From positions 4,805,261 through 4,869,260 of the forward strand of contig OZ022243.1 in assembly GCA_963978895.1 (NCBI GenBank): 64,000 nt of DNA. The letters run 5' to 3'. Shown in pieces: positions 46,490-61,785 of the stretch. Each line of letters begins with the position of its first letter. Position 1 is the first letter of the stretch. Position numbers and translations under genes: made by a program. The notes under the pieces are model-generated. The model was not told where the DNA came from and made no database searches. It saw only the letters and a program-made list of their open reading frames with translations. Source of the stretch: Erpobdella octoculata (taxonomy: Eukaryota > Annelida > Clitellata > Hirudinida > Erpobdellidae).

Positions 46490-47670
46490 CAACGTTTTTC
46501 TTGCGTCCTAAAAAGTATAAAATAATATTCCTATGAGCCTGGCAGAATTTCTGAATAACTTGGCTACATTATGGTAACATACTTTATAACAGTTTCAAAT
46601 TCATATAAAAAAAAAAACGTTGGGCCCATATATTAAGTCACATCTATTTAAGTAGGAGATTTTACTACGCCATGATGTCATCTCCTTTATACTCAATTAA
46701 TTCACGTACACACCATCTTTGTTTGAATCCTCCATCACCCCAGATTCCCCCCCCAACCCCATATATACATCTTCGTACCATTTAGCTCCTTTGCTTACAA
46801 ACGTACCGGGCGACCCGGAAAAAATAAATAAACATAGTCAGTTAATTGTTTGCGAACTCGCGCAGGTTTTCCCGTTCAAATTGACTGCGACTGTCACACG
46901 TCCACTGACGTTTTGAGTGTGGCGCTGCCGTTCCAGCGACGGGCCATGACGTGCCGTATGGGGCTCGCCACTCCGTTGAAGGACGGCATAATTGCATCTG
47001 TGCCAATCACGGCGGTCGGATGTCTTCAATTTGTTTTTCGACAGCCGCCGGAGAAGTCTGCCGTCGGTCGTAATGGCCCAGTTATGGCTATTGAAATTTA
47101 AGAAGTTATTTATGTTAGAAGTTTGAAAGAAATAATCTTGAAGCTAAAGACAAGTTTAATGACAAAAATGCTAAAAAGTTAAATCTATAAAACACAACTA
47201 TTTTGTTAAAATAAACATAAAAAATTATCACCTGGGTAATAATAAACAAAAGCAATTTAATAAAATGACACCATAGATCCGATAAAATGTGAACTAAGAA
47301 TGCCAAAGTTAAATTTCATTGTTACTAATGCAGAAACCGTAGAAATTGATTCTGTGGATAATCTCTTTCCATACGTATAGGAAATAATAATAATTAGTTT
47401 ATAAATTCGCAAATTTGAAGAAAAAAACCGATCAATCTTTAAATCGCTTAGTTGAACTGTCAATCAGCCTATCAATCAAAATCACTTTTCTATAAACATG
47501 ATTAAACGGCTGAACTTCTTCGCAGCTGACCCGAATTGAATTTGTGTAATCGTCGCCGAAATACAAATAAATATTTAAATAGATAAATACATAATCATAA
47601 CAAAATAACAGAATTGCAAGTAATTTTAATATTATTAATAGTAATTGAAATAATAAATAATGGTAATAGT
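46490..47670. other. No gene seen
   Basis: A GC-richer patch at 46850-47090 gives a short frame without motifs. The rest is AT-rich. Confidence 0.5.
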
Positions 47671-47675
47671 ACTAA

Positions 47676-48766
<1,091 letters not shown>

Positions 48767-49537
48767 CAAGTAAATTAAAAACGAATTTTTAAAACCTATG
48801 CTCTTATATGTAATTAAAACACAAATTTTGCAATCAATTTTTTCTTATATTACTCTTTTATTTTATATTAAAGTCGAAATATCTTAATTATATCGAAATA
48901 TCGAAATTAATTAAAATTAACTAAATTAATTGACTTATTGTAAAACTAATAATTGAATATTGCATTGTCTTCTATTTTGAGCATGTATGCAAAATTTGAA
49001 AAAAATCTATCATCAGGAAGTGACTCAAAAATTGATTGCAAGATTTGAAACAGACAGAAAAACAAACAGACAGACAGAGAAACAGAGACGACGAGTTAAT
49101 AAAAGCATTGGTAATAATAATAAAAATATCATCAAAAAGCGAATTTAAATATCTCAACTATTTTCATGAAAATTTCGTACACGCTTGAGAATCGCGGTCA
49201 GTGAGTGTGGTTCGTGTTAACTTGGTAAAATAGTCTGCCAGTCGGTTAGCGTTTTGTGGTCAAGAAAACCCTCAAGAAAACCCTCAAGAAAACCCTCAAG
49301 AAACCCCTCGATAAAACCCTCAAGAAAATTAACTAAATTAATTGACTTATTGTAAAACTAATAATTGAATATTGCATTGTCTTCTATTTTGAGCATGTAT
49401 GCAAAATTTGAAAAAAATCTATCATCAGGAAGTGACTCAAAAATTGATTGCAAGATTTGAAACAGACAAAGAAACAGACAGACAGAGAAACAGACAGACA
49501 GAGAAACAGAGACGACGAGTTAATAAAAGCATTGGTA
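48767..49537 (-). mobile_element. Composite HINE-like element, dimer
   Basis: Begins CAAGTAAATTAAAAACGAAT and ends GCATTGGTA. Two units are joined by the AAGAAAACCCTC repeat spacer, as in the plus-strand dimers at 2593 and 16802; few CAGACAGAGAAA units. Confidence 0.85.
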
Positions 49538-51500
49538 ATAAAAAAATAAATTTAAAAACACGAAATATGTTGGGCGCATTATTTTTTTTATAAATGTTTG
49601 TTTTACAGAGGTTTTGATGTTGTGTATGCGCCAAACGATTGGATGACGGGAATAAGTTTAGTTAATTTTCCTTTTCAAAGCTTGCAAACATTCAAGACCG
49701 TCGGTGAAGTTAATATAAGGGATTTAAAAATGTTAATTCATCGATTTTTTGTATAAATATGTCTACTTGCGTCGATAAATTTCATTAAATCCACAATGGA
49801 ATGTGAACACTCAGAAAAATAAGAATGATGTCGTTTGGTTTATCAAAAGAATTTTTTACACTTTTAAGAACTAACAACCCAAACCATTCCTCTTTTTTAT
49901 TATCGATTGATCTTTGAAATTTCAAATCAAACAAATGCTTCGATTGATTAATAATTCAAAACAATCTTCTCCTGTCATCAAATATTATGATTATATGCTC
50001 GTACGAAAATAGGTCGAGACTTTTGAGCTTTTAGAAGATTCACAGTCTTGCACGAAAATGGGTCGCGACTTCTGAGCTCTTAGATTATTTAGATTCTAGC
50101 ACAAAAATGAGTCAAGAATTCTAAGCTTTTAAAATATTCAGATTCTAGCACAGCAATAATTCGAGAATTTTAAGCTTTTAGAATATTTAGATTCGAAAAC
50201 CTTTTTAATTGCCAGATTTTTTTGCTGTCAGTAGAAAACCTACACGGTTGGACCATCACAAAAGTTAAAAAATTTACTTCTTAATAATGGCTGTTTTTAA
50301 AGTAATCCAATTTTTTATAATAACTTCGCCACCAATTTTTCTTGCTCGATTTCTGATTAGCTTTTTTGTGGCTAAACCATGGATTGGGAGATTACAAAAC
50401 TTTCCGCCATTCGATCAAGCTAGGGCATGAAATTTAAATTTTGCTCTGCATGACGAATGATATGCATGATATAAAATTTTAGAGAGTACATCATAACTAG
50501 ATATGGTCTACTCTATAAGTACGTGATACCTAATTATTATGGACTCTATTGTATCCTAAGCATAGAGTTCACCCTGTCTCCTACACCGGGTTGGGCCAAG
50601 TTGACGACGGGCCGAACCGCGAAAAATCGTCCCGTGCTGTACTCTAATAGCAAGTTATTTTAAACTAGATTTTTTAATTCACAAATTAGAGAAAAATTTT
50701 TCCAATTATATTTAATACAAAATACAAGTCCCGAAAAGTCCAATTTTTTTCAGTGATTTTTATTCAGAGCCTGTCTTATGAAGTAAACTTTAACTTTTAG
50801 GTCAGTTTTTTTAAGCGCGATTATCGTTCTAGCGCGACCATTAAAGTTACTTTATGACTTCAATATTTTGACTCAAAACGGTTTAATTACATGAAAAACT
50901 AACTACTTCGGCGTGGCAGCATAACTGCTAATTTCAGTATCCGCAGCAAATAATTCTGTGCGATCACTTCACTTGAAAAATGTCATAAGTTTTTTTGACC
51001 CACTTATAAGTTGAACTCAACCCTGTAAAAAGTTGGCCCCGCCACATTAAAATTTGACCCGACTTTTTAATATAAGATTCTAACCTACCCTACCAACCAA
51101 AATCTTTAAAGTTCCATACCATCCAGTGTCCATGTGATCATATGAGAACCTGACGTTTTTAAAGAGTAAAAAACTTGAATCTGTTTCAATTTCACGTTTT
51201 TTTATGCAAATGATGAAAAATATTTTTAGAAAAACGTTTCTTTACGTCTAAGACGATTTTATTGGAAAGGAATTTCCATAATTTTTCCATTCGTCAATGT
51301 AATCATAACAAATGAATGCTTTTCACCGGATTGAGTTCTCCATCAATTAATCATTTCATTTACTTCATACTCACTCGTTTTGTACGAAGAAGGATATTTT
51401 TCGTCTAGAGAAACTGAAAGAGAAAAATATCTAAGAGAGAAAAAGATGACGTGAAGAAACGAAAGAAAGAAAGAAAGATGTGAAAGAAGGAAGGAAGAGT
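49538..51500. other. No gene seen
   Basis: AT-rich. GGGTTGGGCCAAGTTGACGA near 50589 resembles the GC-rich part of Helitron A (near 761) and is probably an old fragment. Two phrases, TCTAGCACAAAAATG/TCTAGCACAGCAATA, repeat near 50095-50155. Confidence 0.5.
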
Positions 51501-51632
51501 CGTTCAGAAGAGACGGAAGTCATGAAGTTTGATTGTTGATTCCAGGTCATTTAATTTGTATCGAGCATTTATTTCTTTGTCCTTGATCCTTTTTCTCTCT
51601 CTTCCCCCTCTCTCTCTTTTTCTCTCCTTCTT

Positions 51633-51663
<31 letters not shown>

Positions 51664-51735
51664 CTTTCTTTTTCTTTTTTCTTTTTCTGTTTCTATTTTT
51701 TCTATCTGTTTCTTTCTTTCTTTTTTTTCTTCCCT
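51459..51735. repeat. GAAA/TTTC microsatellites with a CACTTT hexamer array
   Basis: GAAA units near 51460-51475, CT-rich runs, then about five CACTTT units at 51632-51661 followed by TTTC-rich sequence. Confidence 0.9.
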
Positions 51736-53930
51736 TCTCGTTATCATTTGCCTGTATTTATGTTATGTCGTCTCAAGAATGTTTACATTTTAGACGAATA
51801 TAGTCAATAAACTCAAAGTCGTTAAAGGTCAAACATACAAAATGTCATACAAATATTTTAATATAAGATTATATGAGTATTAAATGAAACAATTTTATTA
51901 GGCATATAAACCAAATAAAACTTATTTATATCGCACTTTCATACAATTTGTTATGCATTCATACATACAGACATTGAAAATTCTGTATGTTAATTAAAAT
52001 TACACAACTATTCATAGAAATCATTACTATCACATTCCTAGTTATATATTACTACAATTACATAATAAGTTACAAAATAATCAATTTATTATAATTTATT
52101 ATTTTATAAATTAGTTACGATTTATTTAAAAATAATCAGCAAGCCATGTTTTTATATTTTTTTTGTTCAGGCAAAATATGATATCACAAAAATCAATTTA
52201 ATTAGGAAAAATAATTTAAATTTGTTTCTTTGCAATTTATTTTCTAGAAGCATTTTAACGAAATTCCTTTTATGTTTCGAGACATTGTGCAAAATTACGG
52301 TTCTAAAACTTTCCACATTAATGTTACTGTAGAATCGTGAAAAATATTACCTTAATAAAAGTGCCATGAAAAAAAAATAAAAACAAAAAAACAAAAAAAA
52401 GAAAAAAGAAAGAAAAGACAAAAAAAGAGAGAAAGAGAGAGTGAGAGAGAGAGAAAGAGAGAGAGAGAAAGAGAGAGAGAGAGACAGAAAATAAAATAAC
52501 AGGAAAAGTTAAAAAAAACAAGCATACATTTATGAAATATTCAGTCATCTTATAAATTAAAAATGTAATAACTTTAAAATACTACGTGGCTCGTATAAAT
52601 AACAGAAAATTACGTCGTGTCCCGATTTCCCTGCCCCCCTCAATTAGAAGAACCACACCTCCTTAACTCCTAGACAGACCCTACACTGCTGCAAGCAGTA
52701 AGCACCACCAACAATTTCGTCGGCAACATCGACAACAAATCCAACACCGCCGACAACAAAGCGCATCGCTAAAGCAGACATTTTCAGACTCAGTTTTATG
52801 CGAGACTCAATAAAGAGATGGTCTTTGTTATTCGTCCCAGCCCGATCGCATCACTCGGTCACATTCATAAACACATAGATGCAAATGGCCACACTTCCGC
52901 ATGAAAAGAGTGAGTGAAGGAGTGAGAAATGGAGTGAAGGAAAGATTGAAGGATGGAGTGAAGAATGCTGTGAAAGAAGGAGTGGGTTAGCGAAAGAAAA
53001 ATATTATTTAGTTGAAAAAGAGAGGCATTGTAATACAGAAAAAAATAATAATACTTAAAAAAACACGTTTCTCATTTGCACTAAAAAATCAAAAACAATT
53101 ATCCGGCTATGTAATATTTGTTAACAAACATACTAAGAGCTAAGAGTAAAATTCTATAACTTATAACCTGGGTTTGCATTTCAGGTTGTAAAACAATTTG
53201 ACCTACGTTATTAGTTATAAAATTTTACTTTTAGCTCCTAGTATGTATGTTGACAAATTTTATATGGCCAGAAAATTAATTTTTGTCTTTTTAGTGCAAA
53301 AGAGAGACATCGTTTTTAAAATGTTTTTTGAGCATTAATAATTAATTTTTTTAGTTTCAATGTTATTTAAGATTTTAATTAATTATACTTTATGTGTTGT
53401 TTATATTTTTGTCCAATACATTAAAAAAACTAATAAAATGCAATGTTATTGACGAAAATTATATACACCAACATAAATTTCAGCAAGATTGGATGATGGG
53501 AAGTGCTTCAAAATTTGATCACATTTCTCCACCCAGACAAACAGAGAAACAAAAAAGCAAGTGGTAGAAACGTATTAAAATTGAGTTAAAAAAACTAACA
53601 TTTATGTCGATAATAACGAAGCGGACAAGTAACTATAAATTATTTTCATTCCCATTAAATGGTTATTAATAGGATCTTTTTCATGAAACATGATGAGATT
53701 TTTCATCCAGTGCACTCTGGTCGCGGTTATGATCTTCTTCAGTGAAGCGTGAATGGATTTTTAATGCTTCTTCGAAGATCACAAAATTGCTTTCGCATCT
53801 CGGTTCGAATTTCCAAGCGTGAGGAAATGTTCCGTGCGAATCTCTAATGGAATGACACGCCGGTTAAGACGTTTTTCCTCGCATGGATTGCCCGGCTATC
53901 ATCGGGATGTGTGTACACAGGACGTTTTCT
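51736..53930. other. No gene seen
   Basis: Mainly AT-rich; (GA)n at 52425-52490 and GGAGTGA-type short repeats at 52905-52990. A slightly GC-richer patch at 52620-52830 shows no frame of note. Confidence 0.5.
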
Positions 53931-53934
53931 CTCA

Positions 53935-54068
53935 AGCAAGAGAGGGAGAAAGAAGGAAAGAAATAGACAGAGACAGAGAGAGACAGACTGAGAGAGAAAG
54001 AGAAAGAAAAAAAGAGAGAAAGAAAGAGAGAGCGAGAAAAAGAAAGAGAGAAGGAGAGAGAGAGAGTG
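53935..54068. repeat. (GA)n/(GAAA)n microsatellite
   Basis: Purine-only tract; open frames through it are artefacts. Confidence 0.95.
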
Positions 54069-55585
54069 AAGGAAAAACTCATATTACAAAATTATTAACA
54101 ATCGTAAAATTTAAGAATAATTCGGCTCATTTTAAACTGCGTAAATACTAAGAATCTTAGTATAGGAGCTTGCATTTTGTACTTACCTGAATCTTGCAAA
54201 TTTAAAATTAGTTTTTGTTCCGGTAACAACAGCACGACAAACACACACGCGTTTCCACACTTACATACACAACACAACACAACACAACACAACTAACCGA
54301 AACTCAACTGAGTGGAAAAACTAAGCAGACAGATGTGCACCAATCGTCTTTATTAAACATGGATAAGACACAGTGGACTTTGTTGAACACCGAGCCAGTT
54401 CCCTCGAGCTCGCTGCCGAAGAATAAGACCTAAGGATGTCAAGGTAGAAACCGCACACAAAGGTTTATGTGTAGAAGTACTACCAGTAGCAAGCCAAATT
54501 CATGTTTTACGCCAGATGTCAGCATGACGATGACAGATGCTTTCATCGCCAGCAGAGTAGATCACTGCCATTCTGGCATGCCTGGAAGAAATGAACTTCA
54601 CGTTTGACCTATCTTGCTTAGACGTTTGTTTATGTCCCAGGAAATCAGAATAGACGTCAAATAAGCTCCTTGGCACGCGATGATCTGGCTGTGCCACGCT
54701 GCAGAATGACAAGATGCTGTCAGCAGAGTTGTGGCGTGTCCGATCCGGCATTGTGGAACTTTCTGTTATGATCCCGACCTGTCTTGTTAACAAGCATTAT
54801 TTCGTGGAAAACCTAATAAAATAAATTTAAAAATTTTTAATTGCTCCAGTGCCTGAGCGGTTTGTTTAAGAGCAGCCCCCTTACATTTTCACATGCTTTT
54901 GTTAACTTTCACTTCTCCGGATGTCCATGGAATGTCTACAGACGCTTAGATGTTTGGAAGATCATTCTAAAATTTACCCACTTCACAAAAATTCAATTGA
55001 ACAAAAACAAAATTTAAGAAAAAAATTAATTAAAAAAAATTTAAGAAGCATAATAGCAATAACGACAAAATTGTCATAGTCATAGTAACCATAAACATCT
55101 TTTGTTTACTATTTGTCAAGGTAATACGATATTGATATAAAATTTTATAACTGTCTTAAAACCATGTTTTTAATTCTTTAAATTAACTTTTAGTTGTTAT
55201 GTTCAGCGCGCCGAGTTCAATAGAAATATGAGTTTAAGTTTTAAAAAAATGTTTCTCAAAACTTATCTCCTAAACGGTGCGTCCTAGAGTAAAAAGGACG
55301 TTAATCCGAAATCACTCAGGTTTTCGTGAAATTAAATTGCTTTAGTGCCTAAACCACTCGTCGTAGAGGGAAAACAAATGGAGCATTTTAAAGCAACTCC
55401 ATGAGATTCGCAAAAGTTTCGATTGCAAGTACTTGGTGTAGTAGAAAAATCCCTTACATTTAGATTCACATCTACCATTTTATGCCACATTACCACTCAC
55501 CATATACCCCAACACCAGCATACACCACATTAATATTTACCACGGCGGTTTTTGAGTTTTAGTAAGACTTCGCACTGCTATATAG
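54069..55585. other. No gene seen
   Basis: Contains (ACACA)n at 54265-54291 and a 97-residue minus-strand frame at 54500-54793 without recognisable motifs. No RNA gene is evident. Confidence 0.45.
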
Positions 55586-55722
<137 letters not shown>

Positions 55723-55924
55723 CAGGCCGGTTAATAAAGATTTACTTACTTACTTACTCACCCATATACCACTCCAAAATACACAACACCACCACATACC
55801 ACATTACTATATAGCAGAGAACCATATACAACACCACACCCCAATACAATGGCGAATTAAATTTTTCAGCGACATTTTGTGGTTCCTGAATATTTCATAG
55901 GCCCCTCTCTTTTTTTCTGTCTGT

Positions 55925-55937
55925 CTTATCTTTTCTC

Positions 55938-56012
<75 letters not shown>

Positions 56013-56072
56013 TTCTCTCTTTCTTCCTCTTTCTCTCTTTCTCTCTCTCTCCCTCTTTCTTTCCTTCTCTTT
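55925..56072. repeat. (CT)n/(TTTC)n microsatellite
   Basis: Pyrimidine-only tract. Confidence 0.95.
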
Positions 56073-56300
56073 CTACAATACAATCTTGGACGTCTCAAAA
56101 TGAAGATGTTCGTTGACTCCTTTTCCTCTCTGAATGCCGGAAGTCTTTATTTTATCTTCCGTTTCCTGAAAGTAACCATTAATCTTATATAATATTTTAA
56201 CTCAAAACTAACAATATTATTAATTCAATTAAAAAAAAATTAAACATCAAAGCGATGCTTGCTCGAAAATATTAAAAAATTTCTTCTGTAAGATAATTTG

Positions 56301-56500
56301 NNNNNNNNNNNNNNNNNNNNNNNNNNNNNNNNNNNNNNNNNNNNNNNNNNNNNNNNNNNNNNNNNNNNNNNNNNNNNNNNNNNNNNNNNNNNNNNNNNNN
56401 NNNNNNNNNNNNNNNNNNNNNNNNNNNNNNNNNNNNNNNNNNNNNNNNNNNNNNNNNNNNNNNNNNNNNNNNNNNNNNNNNNNNNNNNNNNNNNNNNNNN
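56301..56500. other. Assembly gap, 200 N
   Basis: Exactly 200 unresolved bases; the true length is unknown. Confidence 0.99.
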
Positions 56501-57415
56501 CCATATTTGTAAATAAATTTTTTCGTAAATACAGAAAAATAACAATAAATCAATTTTCTTTATTCCTGATCTTTAATTATTTACTTTGGTATAGGGGGGG
56601 GGGGGCACGAATAAATTAAGGTCAATCAAAGATTAAAGTTTCTAGTTAATAAAAAACTAAGACTAGCAAATAAGATTTTAGAAGATGAAGGTCTCGACTG
56701 GTTTCTCGAGCATAAAACTGTTCTTTATGGTCAAGGCTAGGAAAATGACTAGTTTGAATTATTACAAGATCAGCGTTCGTGCTTTTATGAACAATAACCA
56801 GCTATGTTAGAAGTTAGAGGGCCAGAGTGTTGTGGTTTTATAACACATACAAATAAATTTTAATTTGTATATTACACGTTTTCTTATTTTATTTTTTATT
56901 ACGAGTGTTATTTATTTAAAAATAAATTTTAGTTTTTTAATTCTCAACATGGTTATTTTTAAATTGATAAAATTGCATTTACCAGAACGCCAAACATTTA
57001 AAAAAGCCAAATTGTTCAAAAAATATTTATAAAACAACGAGAGTTCTTGAAAATTATGAAAATACACGTCAGCTGCGCCAGTCGTGGAAATAAATCGATC
57101 TGAACTAAAACACCACTCTGAGCCGTCCGGTGATACCTTAAAAGTTTGATTATTATCCCATATCGACGCGAGTGGTCAGTAAACGTACAGAATTTGGAAT
57201 CGAAAAACTTCGGTTAATTGTTTATTTTATACTTGTTTATATTGTGTGATGACATACACTCAAAAATGGGATACATATATATATGCAAAGCGTCAAACTT
57301 TCACGGCTAATAACTTTTTATTTAAACATTTTTATTCTAGAGTGGCTTAACAAATCGTGTTCAGCGTCTCAGAATCTATCATCCTGAGTTTTTTCAGAGC
57401 TGCCGATGGTAATCG
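56501..57415. other. No gene seen
   Basis: AT-rich; poly-G run at 56595-56605. Confidence 0.5.
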
Positions 57416-57419
57416 GGTG

Positions 57420-57714
57420 ACATACATACATACATACATACATACATACATACATACATACATACATACATACATACATACATACATACATACATACATA
57501 CATACATACATACATACATACATACATGCATGCATGCATGCATGCATGCATGCATAAATACATACATACATACATACATACATACATACATACATACATA
57601 CATACATACATACATACATACATACATACATACATACATACATACATACATACATACATACATACATACATGCATACATGCATACATACATACATACATA
57701 CATACATACATACC
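57420..57714. repeat. (CATA)n array with a CATG core
   Basis: About 290 bp of CATA with seven CATG units at 57525-57553 and a few at 57669-57680. Confidence 0.97.
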
Positions 57715-57787
57715 CCGACGCGTTTCAATACTAACAGATTACGCATTGTATATTCTTCAAAATAAGACGATCCAGGCCGAATTTTTT

Positions 57788-58265
57788 CCCAATGCTTTTA
57801 TCTACTCGTCGTCTCTGTTTGTCTGTTTCTCTGTCTGTTTCAAATCTTGCAATCAATTTTTGAGTCACTTCCTGATGATAGATTTTTTTTTAAATTTTGC
57901 ATACATGCTCAAAATAGAAGACAATGCAATATTCAATTATTAGTTTTACAATAAGTCAATTAATTTAGTTAATTTTAATTAATTTCATTTTTATATGGGA
58001 AGAAAAAATTATGATAATTATAATTATTATAAATTATAAATTATTATAAATAATATAAATTATAAATTATAAATTATTATAAATTATTATAAATTATTAT
58101 AAATTATTATAAATTATTATAAATTATTATAAATTATTATAAATTATTATAAAATTATAAATAATTATAATTAAATAATTATAATTATAAGAAAAAATTG
58201 ATTGCAAAATTTGTGTTTTAATTACATATAAAAGCATTGGGTTTTAAAAATTCGTTTTTAATTTA
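57788..58265 (+). mobile_element. HINE-like element, single unit with AT-rich expansion
   Basis: CCAATGCTTTTATCTACTCG to CATTGGGTTTTAAAAATTCG. One or two CTGTTTCTCTGT units remain. The middle has expanded into AAATTATTAT repeats (58015-58190). Confidence 0.75.
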
Positions 58266-58412
58266 TTCAAAACTCTTTCTTAGTGAGCACCTAAAACTCA
58301 AGAGAAAGATATGTTCCAAATTTCATTACAATCCGTTCAGTGGTTTTTGTGATTTCGTGATGAGTCAGTCAGTCAGTCAGTCAGTGGTATTTGGGTTTTA
58401 TATATATATAGA
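58266..58412 (-). mobile_element. Helitron 5' end fragment
   Basis: The minus strand starts TCTATATATATATAAAACCC at 58412 and has a CAGT tract, as in Helitron A. It is truncated at the HINE-like element. Confidence 0.65.
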
Positions 58413-58499
58413 TAATACATCATTGCGCTTTTTTATTAACAATAATTTGAAGCAATTGAACCGTAAACTATTTTTAAAATCTTTCATAATTTTGTAATT

Positions 58500-59660
58500 T
58501 TGTAACTAAAATTTTTTGCGATTAATTTTTTATGATGGTAAGTCTATAAATTATAAAAACGTTGACCAAAGTCTTATAAAGACTTAAACACTTAATATGT
58601 GAAATATGTGAGGATTGAAAATATAAGAAAGTTCCGAATCAAAACCAAAAAATTTAAATTTAAAAATTAAAAATTGTTTTTTTAAATAAACTAAAAATTG
58701 ATGGCTTGTTTCTTTACATAAAATTTGTAATTTGAACATTTTTCAAATTTTAATTAATTTATTTTATAATACACTCAAATTTTGTCCAACCAATTTGAAA
58801 ATCTAATGGAATGTAAAATCTCCAGCAGCAAATAAACACACTAAATTTTAATCTGATTGGATAACGGAAAGTTGGTTTTTTTGGGTTTTATAGTTATAGT
58901 GTCCCAATGGCTCAAGCAAGCAAACACGATGAAGTTATTTAACAAGAAAAACCGTAAAAAAACTTCGGCGACTAAAAATGTTTTGCAAAATATTTTTGAT
59001 GATTGCAAGTCTATAAAATATGAAAGCATTGAGCACAGTCTTCTAAATATCTAATATTTGAAATATGTGAAGATTGAAAATTTAATAAACTTCAGAATCA
59101 ATATGGAATAAACAGTTTTTTTTTTATGAAGAAATTGAAAAATTGAAAATTAAATTTGCTTTTTTTAGATAAACTAAAAATTAAAAGTTTGTTTCTCTAC
59201 ATAAATTTAAAAAATTTTGTAATTTTTAAAAAAATTTAAAGTTTTATTTGATTTTATTCTAAAATTCACTCAAGTGTTGTTTAATCGATCTGAAAATTTA
59301 AAACAATGTGACGTCCGTAGCAACAAATTAATTCACAGAATTTCAACTTGACTGTAAAAATTGAGAATATAAGATAGTTTCGATTGAATATGAAACAAAA
59401 AAAAAACAAAAATTATTAGTTTGTTGTTTTACATAAAATGTTAATTTTTTTTTAATTTTAAAAGTCTTATTGATTTTATTTTATAATTCACTTATATTTT
59501 GTCAAGTCAATCTGAAAATTTAATAAAATGTAAAGTCCGCAGCTATCAATAAAACTCTTAAATTGCAACTCGATTGGACAACGCAAAGTTGGTTTTTTCG
59601 GTGGTATAATAGGGTCCCAACGTGTGGCTCAAACAAACACAGTCAAGTTAATATAAAATA
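58500..59660. repeat. Diverged long-period tandem repeat, 3 units
   Basis: Segments starting near TTTGTTTCTTTACATAAAAT recur at about 58700, 59182 and 59420, each followed by CACTCAAATTTTGTC-like and AATGTAAAGTCC-like phrases. The spacing is about 490 bp and then about 230 bp, the last unit having a deletion. No coding content. Confidence 0.65.
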
Positions 59661-60265
59661 ATTAAAATAGCTTATAATTATGCAGCTAACAGTTCAAATC
59701 TATGCTGTTAACAATATAAATGGATTTGATTTATACGGTTAAATTCAATTCAATTAACAAAACTATTAAATGCGGTTAACAATGATCAGTAAAAACCTAT
59801 GCAGCTAATTGATTTGATTCAGTTTGCAATGCAATTCGAAAAACAATACAGTAAAAATTAATTTTATACCATAAAAATTAAAATAAATGATTTTATCTTA
59901 AAATAAAATAAAATTAATGTAATTGACCGTGAATTAAACTAAAATTATTCCAATCCTGAGTAAAAAGAACAAAAAATAGTATATAATTAACGGTGGCAGT
60001 AAGAAATACTAAAATTGAAGTAAAACGTCATAACTTGAATGAAAAATGTTTCTAATAAATTTTTAATATTTTACCTTAAGCTTTTTATTTCAAAGGAAAA
60101 AGATTTACGCGATTCTCGGCGTCGTAAAGAGAACGAAATTATGCCTCGTGTCTTTATTTATGCGTTTCGTGTGTGGTGGAAAGTGTCCGTGCGTATATGT
60201 GTGTGTGTGTGTATGTGTGTTTGTTTAAATATTACATATATATGTATATATATACATATATACTT
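59661..60265. other. No gene seen
   Basis: AT-rich; GT-rich microsatellite at 60196-60225. Confidence 0.5.
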
Positions 60266-60267
60266 TG

Positions 60268-60387
60268 AACATGTGAAATATATGTATTGTGTATGTTAGC
60301 CTACCCCCTCTGGCCGTTAAAGGGTCAAACATGTGAAATATATGTATTGTGTATGTTAGCCTACCCCCTCTGGCCGTTAAATGGTCA
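60268..60387. repeat. 60-bp direct repeat, two units
   Basis: AACATGTGAAATATATGTAT through CCCCTCTGGCCGTTAAAGGG occurs twice, almost identical, with a period of 60 bp. Confidence 0.95.
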
Positions 60388-61680
60388 TTACATACATACT
60401 CACATACCCCCTGCACAATGAAACGACTCAACTTTTGAAAAATACAGATTTTCGGTAAAAACTTTCTACTGTAATTTTCTCTAGAAATTACTATTTAGGT
60501 GAGTAGCACCCTGCACAAGTCCCGCCCCCTGCAGTTATACAATTTAGGGCTCTCCCTGGGGTAACATTAATAACATAAAACTGGGTTATGCGATAATACT
60601 TCTGAAGCAATTTGTCTGCTCCTCTTGTTATAAAACTTTATTTATTTTTACCTCAACCAAACAGGAATGGTCTTTTCTGAGGGATTCCCCGCATCGCTAC
60701 CCGGTACAACAACAACTGAAAAGTTTTAAAGGACAAATCTAGATATATACACGACGACACTTTTACTTATTAAAAATTTAAAACAGAAAAAATTTTGTTA
60801 AATTACGTTTAAGAAAAATTTAAAAAAACAGAAGAAACTGTCGAAATTTGCTGAAGCTCAATTTTAACATCCGATCAACAAACTTTCTCCATGGTTATGA
60901 TTGGTTCCCTTGATTTACTTTAACTTACATGCTATCATAGTACTTAGACTTTGACTAGTCCCCGCAAAAAACTATGGTTAGTAGAACAAAATTATAATTA
61001 ATTGCAATACAATTTTAAAAATTATTAAAAAAAAAGTTGTGATTACAATTCACATTTAGGTAGTTATTAAACATGTTTAAAGTAGTTGTCCGCTGTTGGA
61101 GTTTTACGTTTGTTGTGTTGTGCTAACACGAGAGGTCATGTTTTCGAAGCTTTGGTGTGATTTGATGCAATTTTGACCAACTGGGACACTATCACTGGTT
61201 AAGTAACAGGGGGACCATAACCCCCGATTTTTCATCCCTCTCTCGTTCCATCTTGTCACGCCACAATAAGTTCTTTTTTCTTTGAGCTTACCCCCTTAAG
61301 ATAATCAGCTAATACAAGATTAACATCGGCACTCATGATTTATAGCACGTTTTATTTTGAGACAAGTCTTTCTTCCTGAAAAACAAGGGCGAAGTTGCCC
61401 TCCAGAAAACTATTTTTATGGGGGCATTCTCTCCAAGTCACCCGTGATGAAGAAGGCTTCTCTGTCTCTCAGTCACATGCACGTAGGCGTAAGTACGTGT
61501 GCTTGTGCGTGTGTGAGTATGTTTCCGTGGGCGTGTGAGTGGGTGTTTAGAGGCCAGCGTGGTAAGATTAATAGCCGTGTTGAACGCAACATTGCCGGAT
61601 ACGTTTGAACAATTTGTGGCGTGTTACTTTTGTGCACTTCTACTCGTCTCTCATCCTATATATATCTACTTGTGTTTAAA
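60388..61680. other. No gene seen
   Basis: Short frames only; GTGTG-rich patch at 61490-61545. Confidence 0.5.
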
Positions 61681-61785
61681 TATATATATATATATATATA
61701 TATTTATTATATATATAATATAAGTTATATATATATATGTAATATAATATATATTATATATAATATATACTATATATATTTACGC
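61678..61785. repeat. TA-rich microsatellite
   Basis: TA units with frequent A or T insertions. Confidence 0.9.

Noticed and set aside
46850..47101. 84-residue frame in a GC-richer patch
   Set aside because: No motif, no splice context, and competing frames on the other strand.
54830..54900. Possible tRNA-like sequence (GTGCCTGAGCGGTTTG)
   Set aside because: No B-box (GGTTCGAATCC) or cloverleaf could be found.
57420..57714. Possible CRISPR-like regular array
   Set aside because: Simple tetranucleotide repeat without spacers, in animal DNA.
57347..57943. CMYV / TYIH repeat frames (also at 45661-45956)
   Set aside because: Translations of CATA/TATG microsatellites on either strand.
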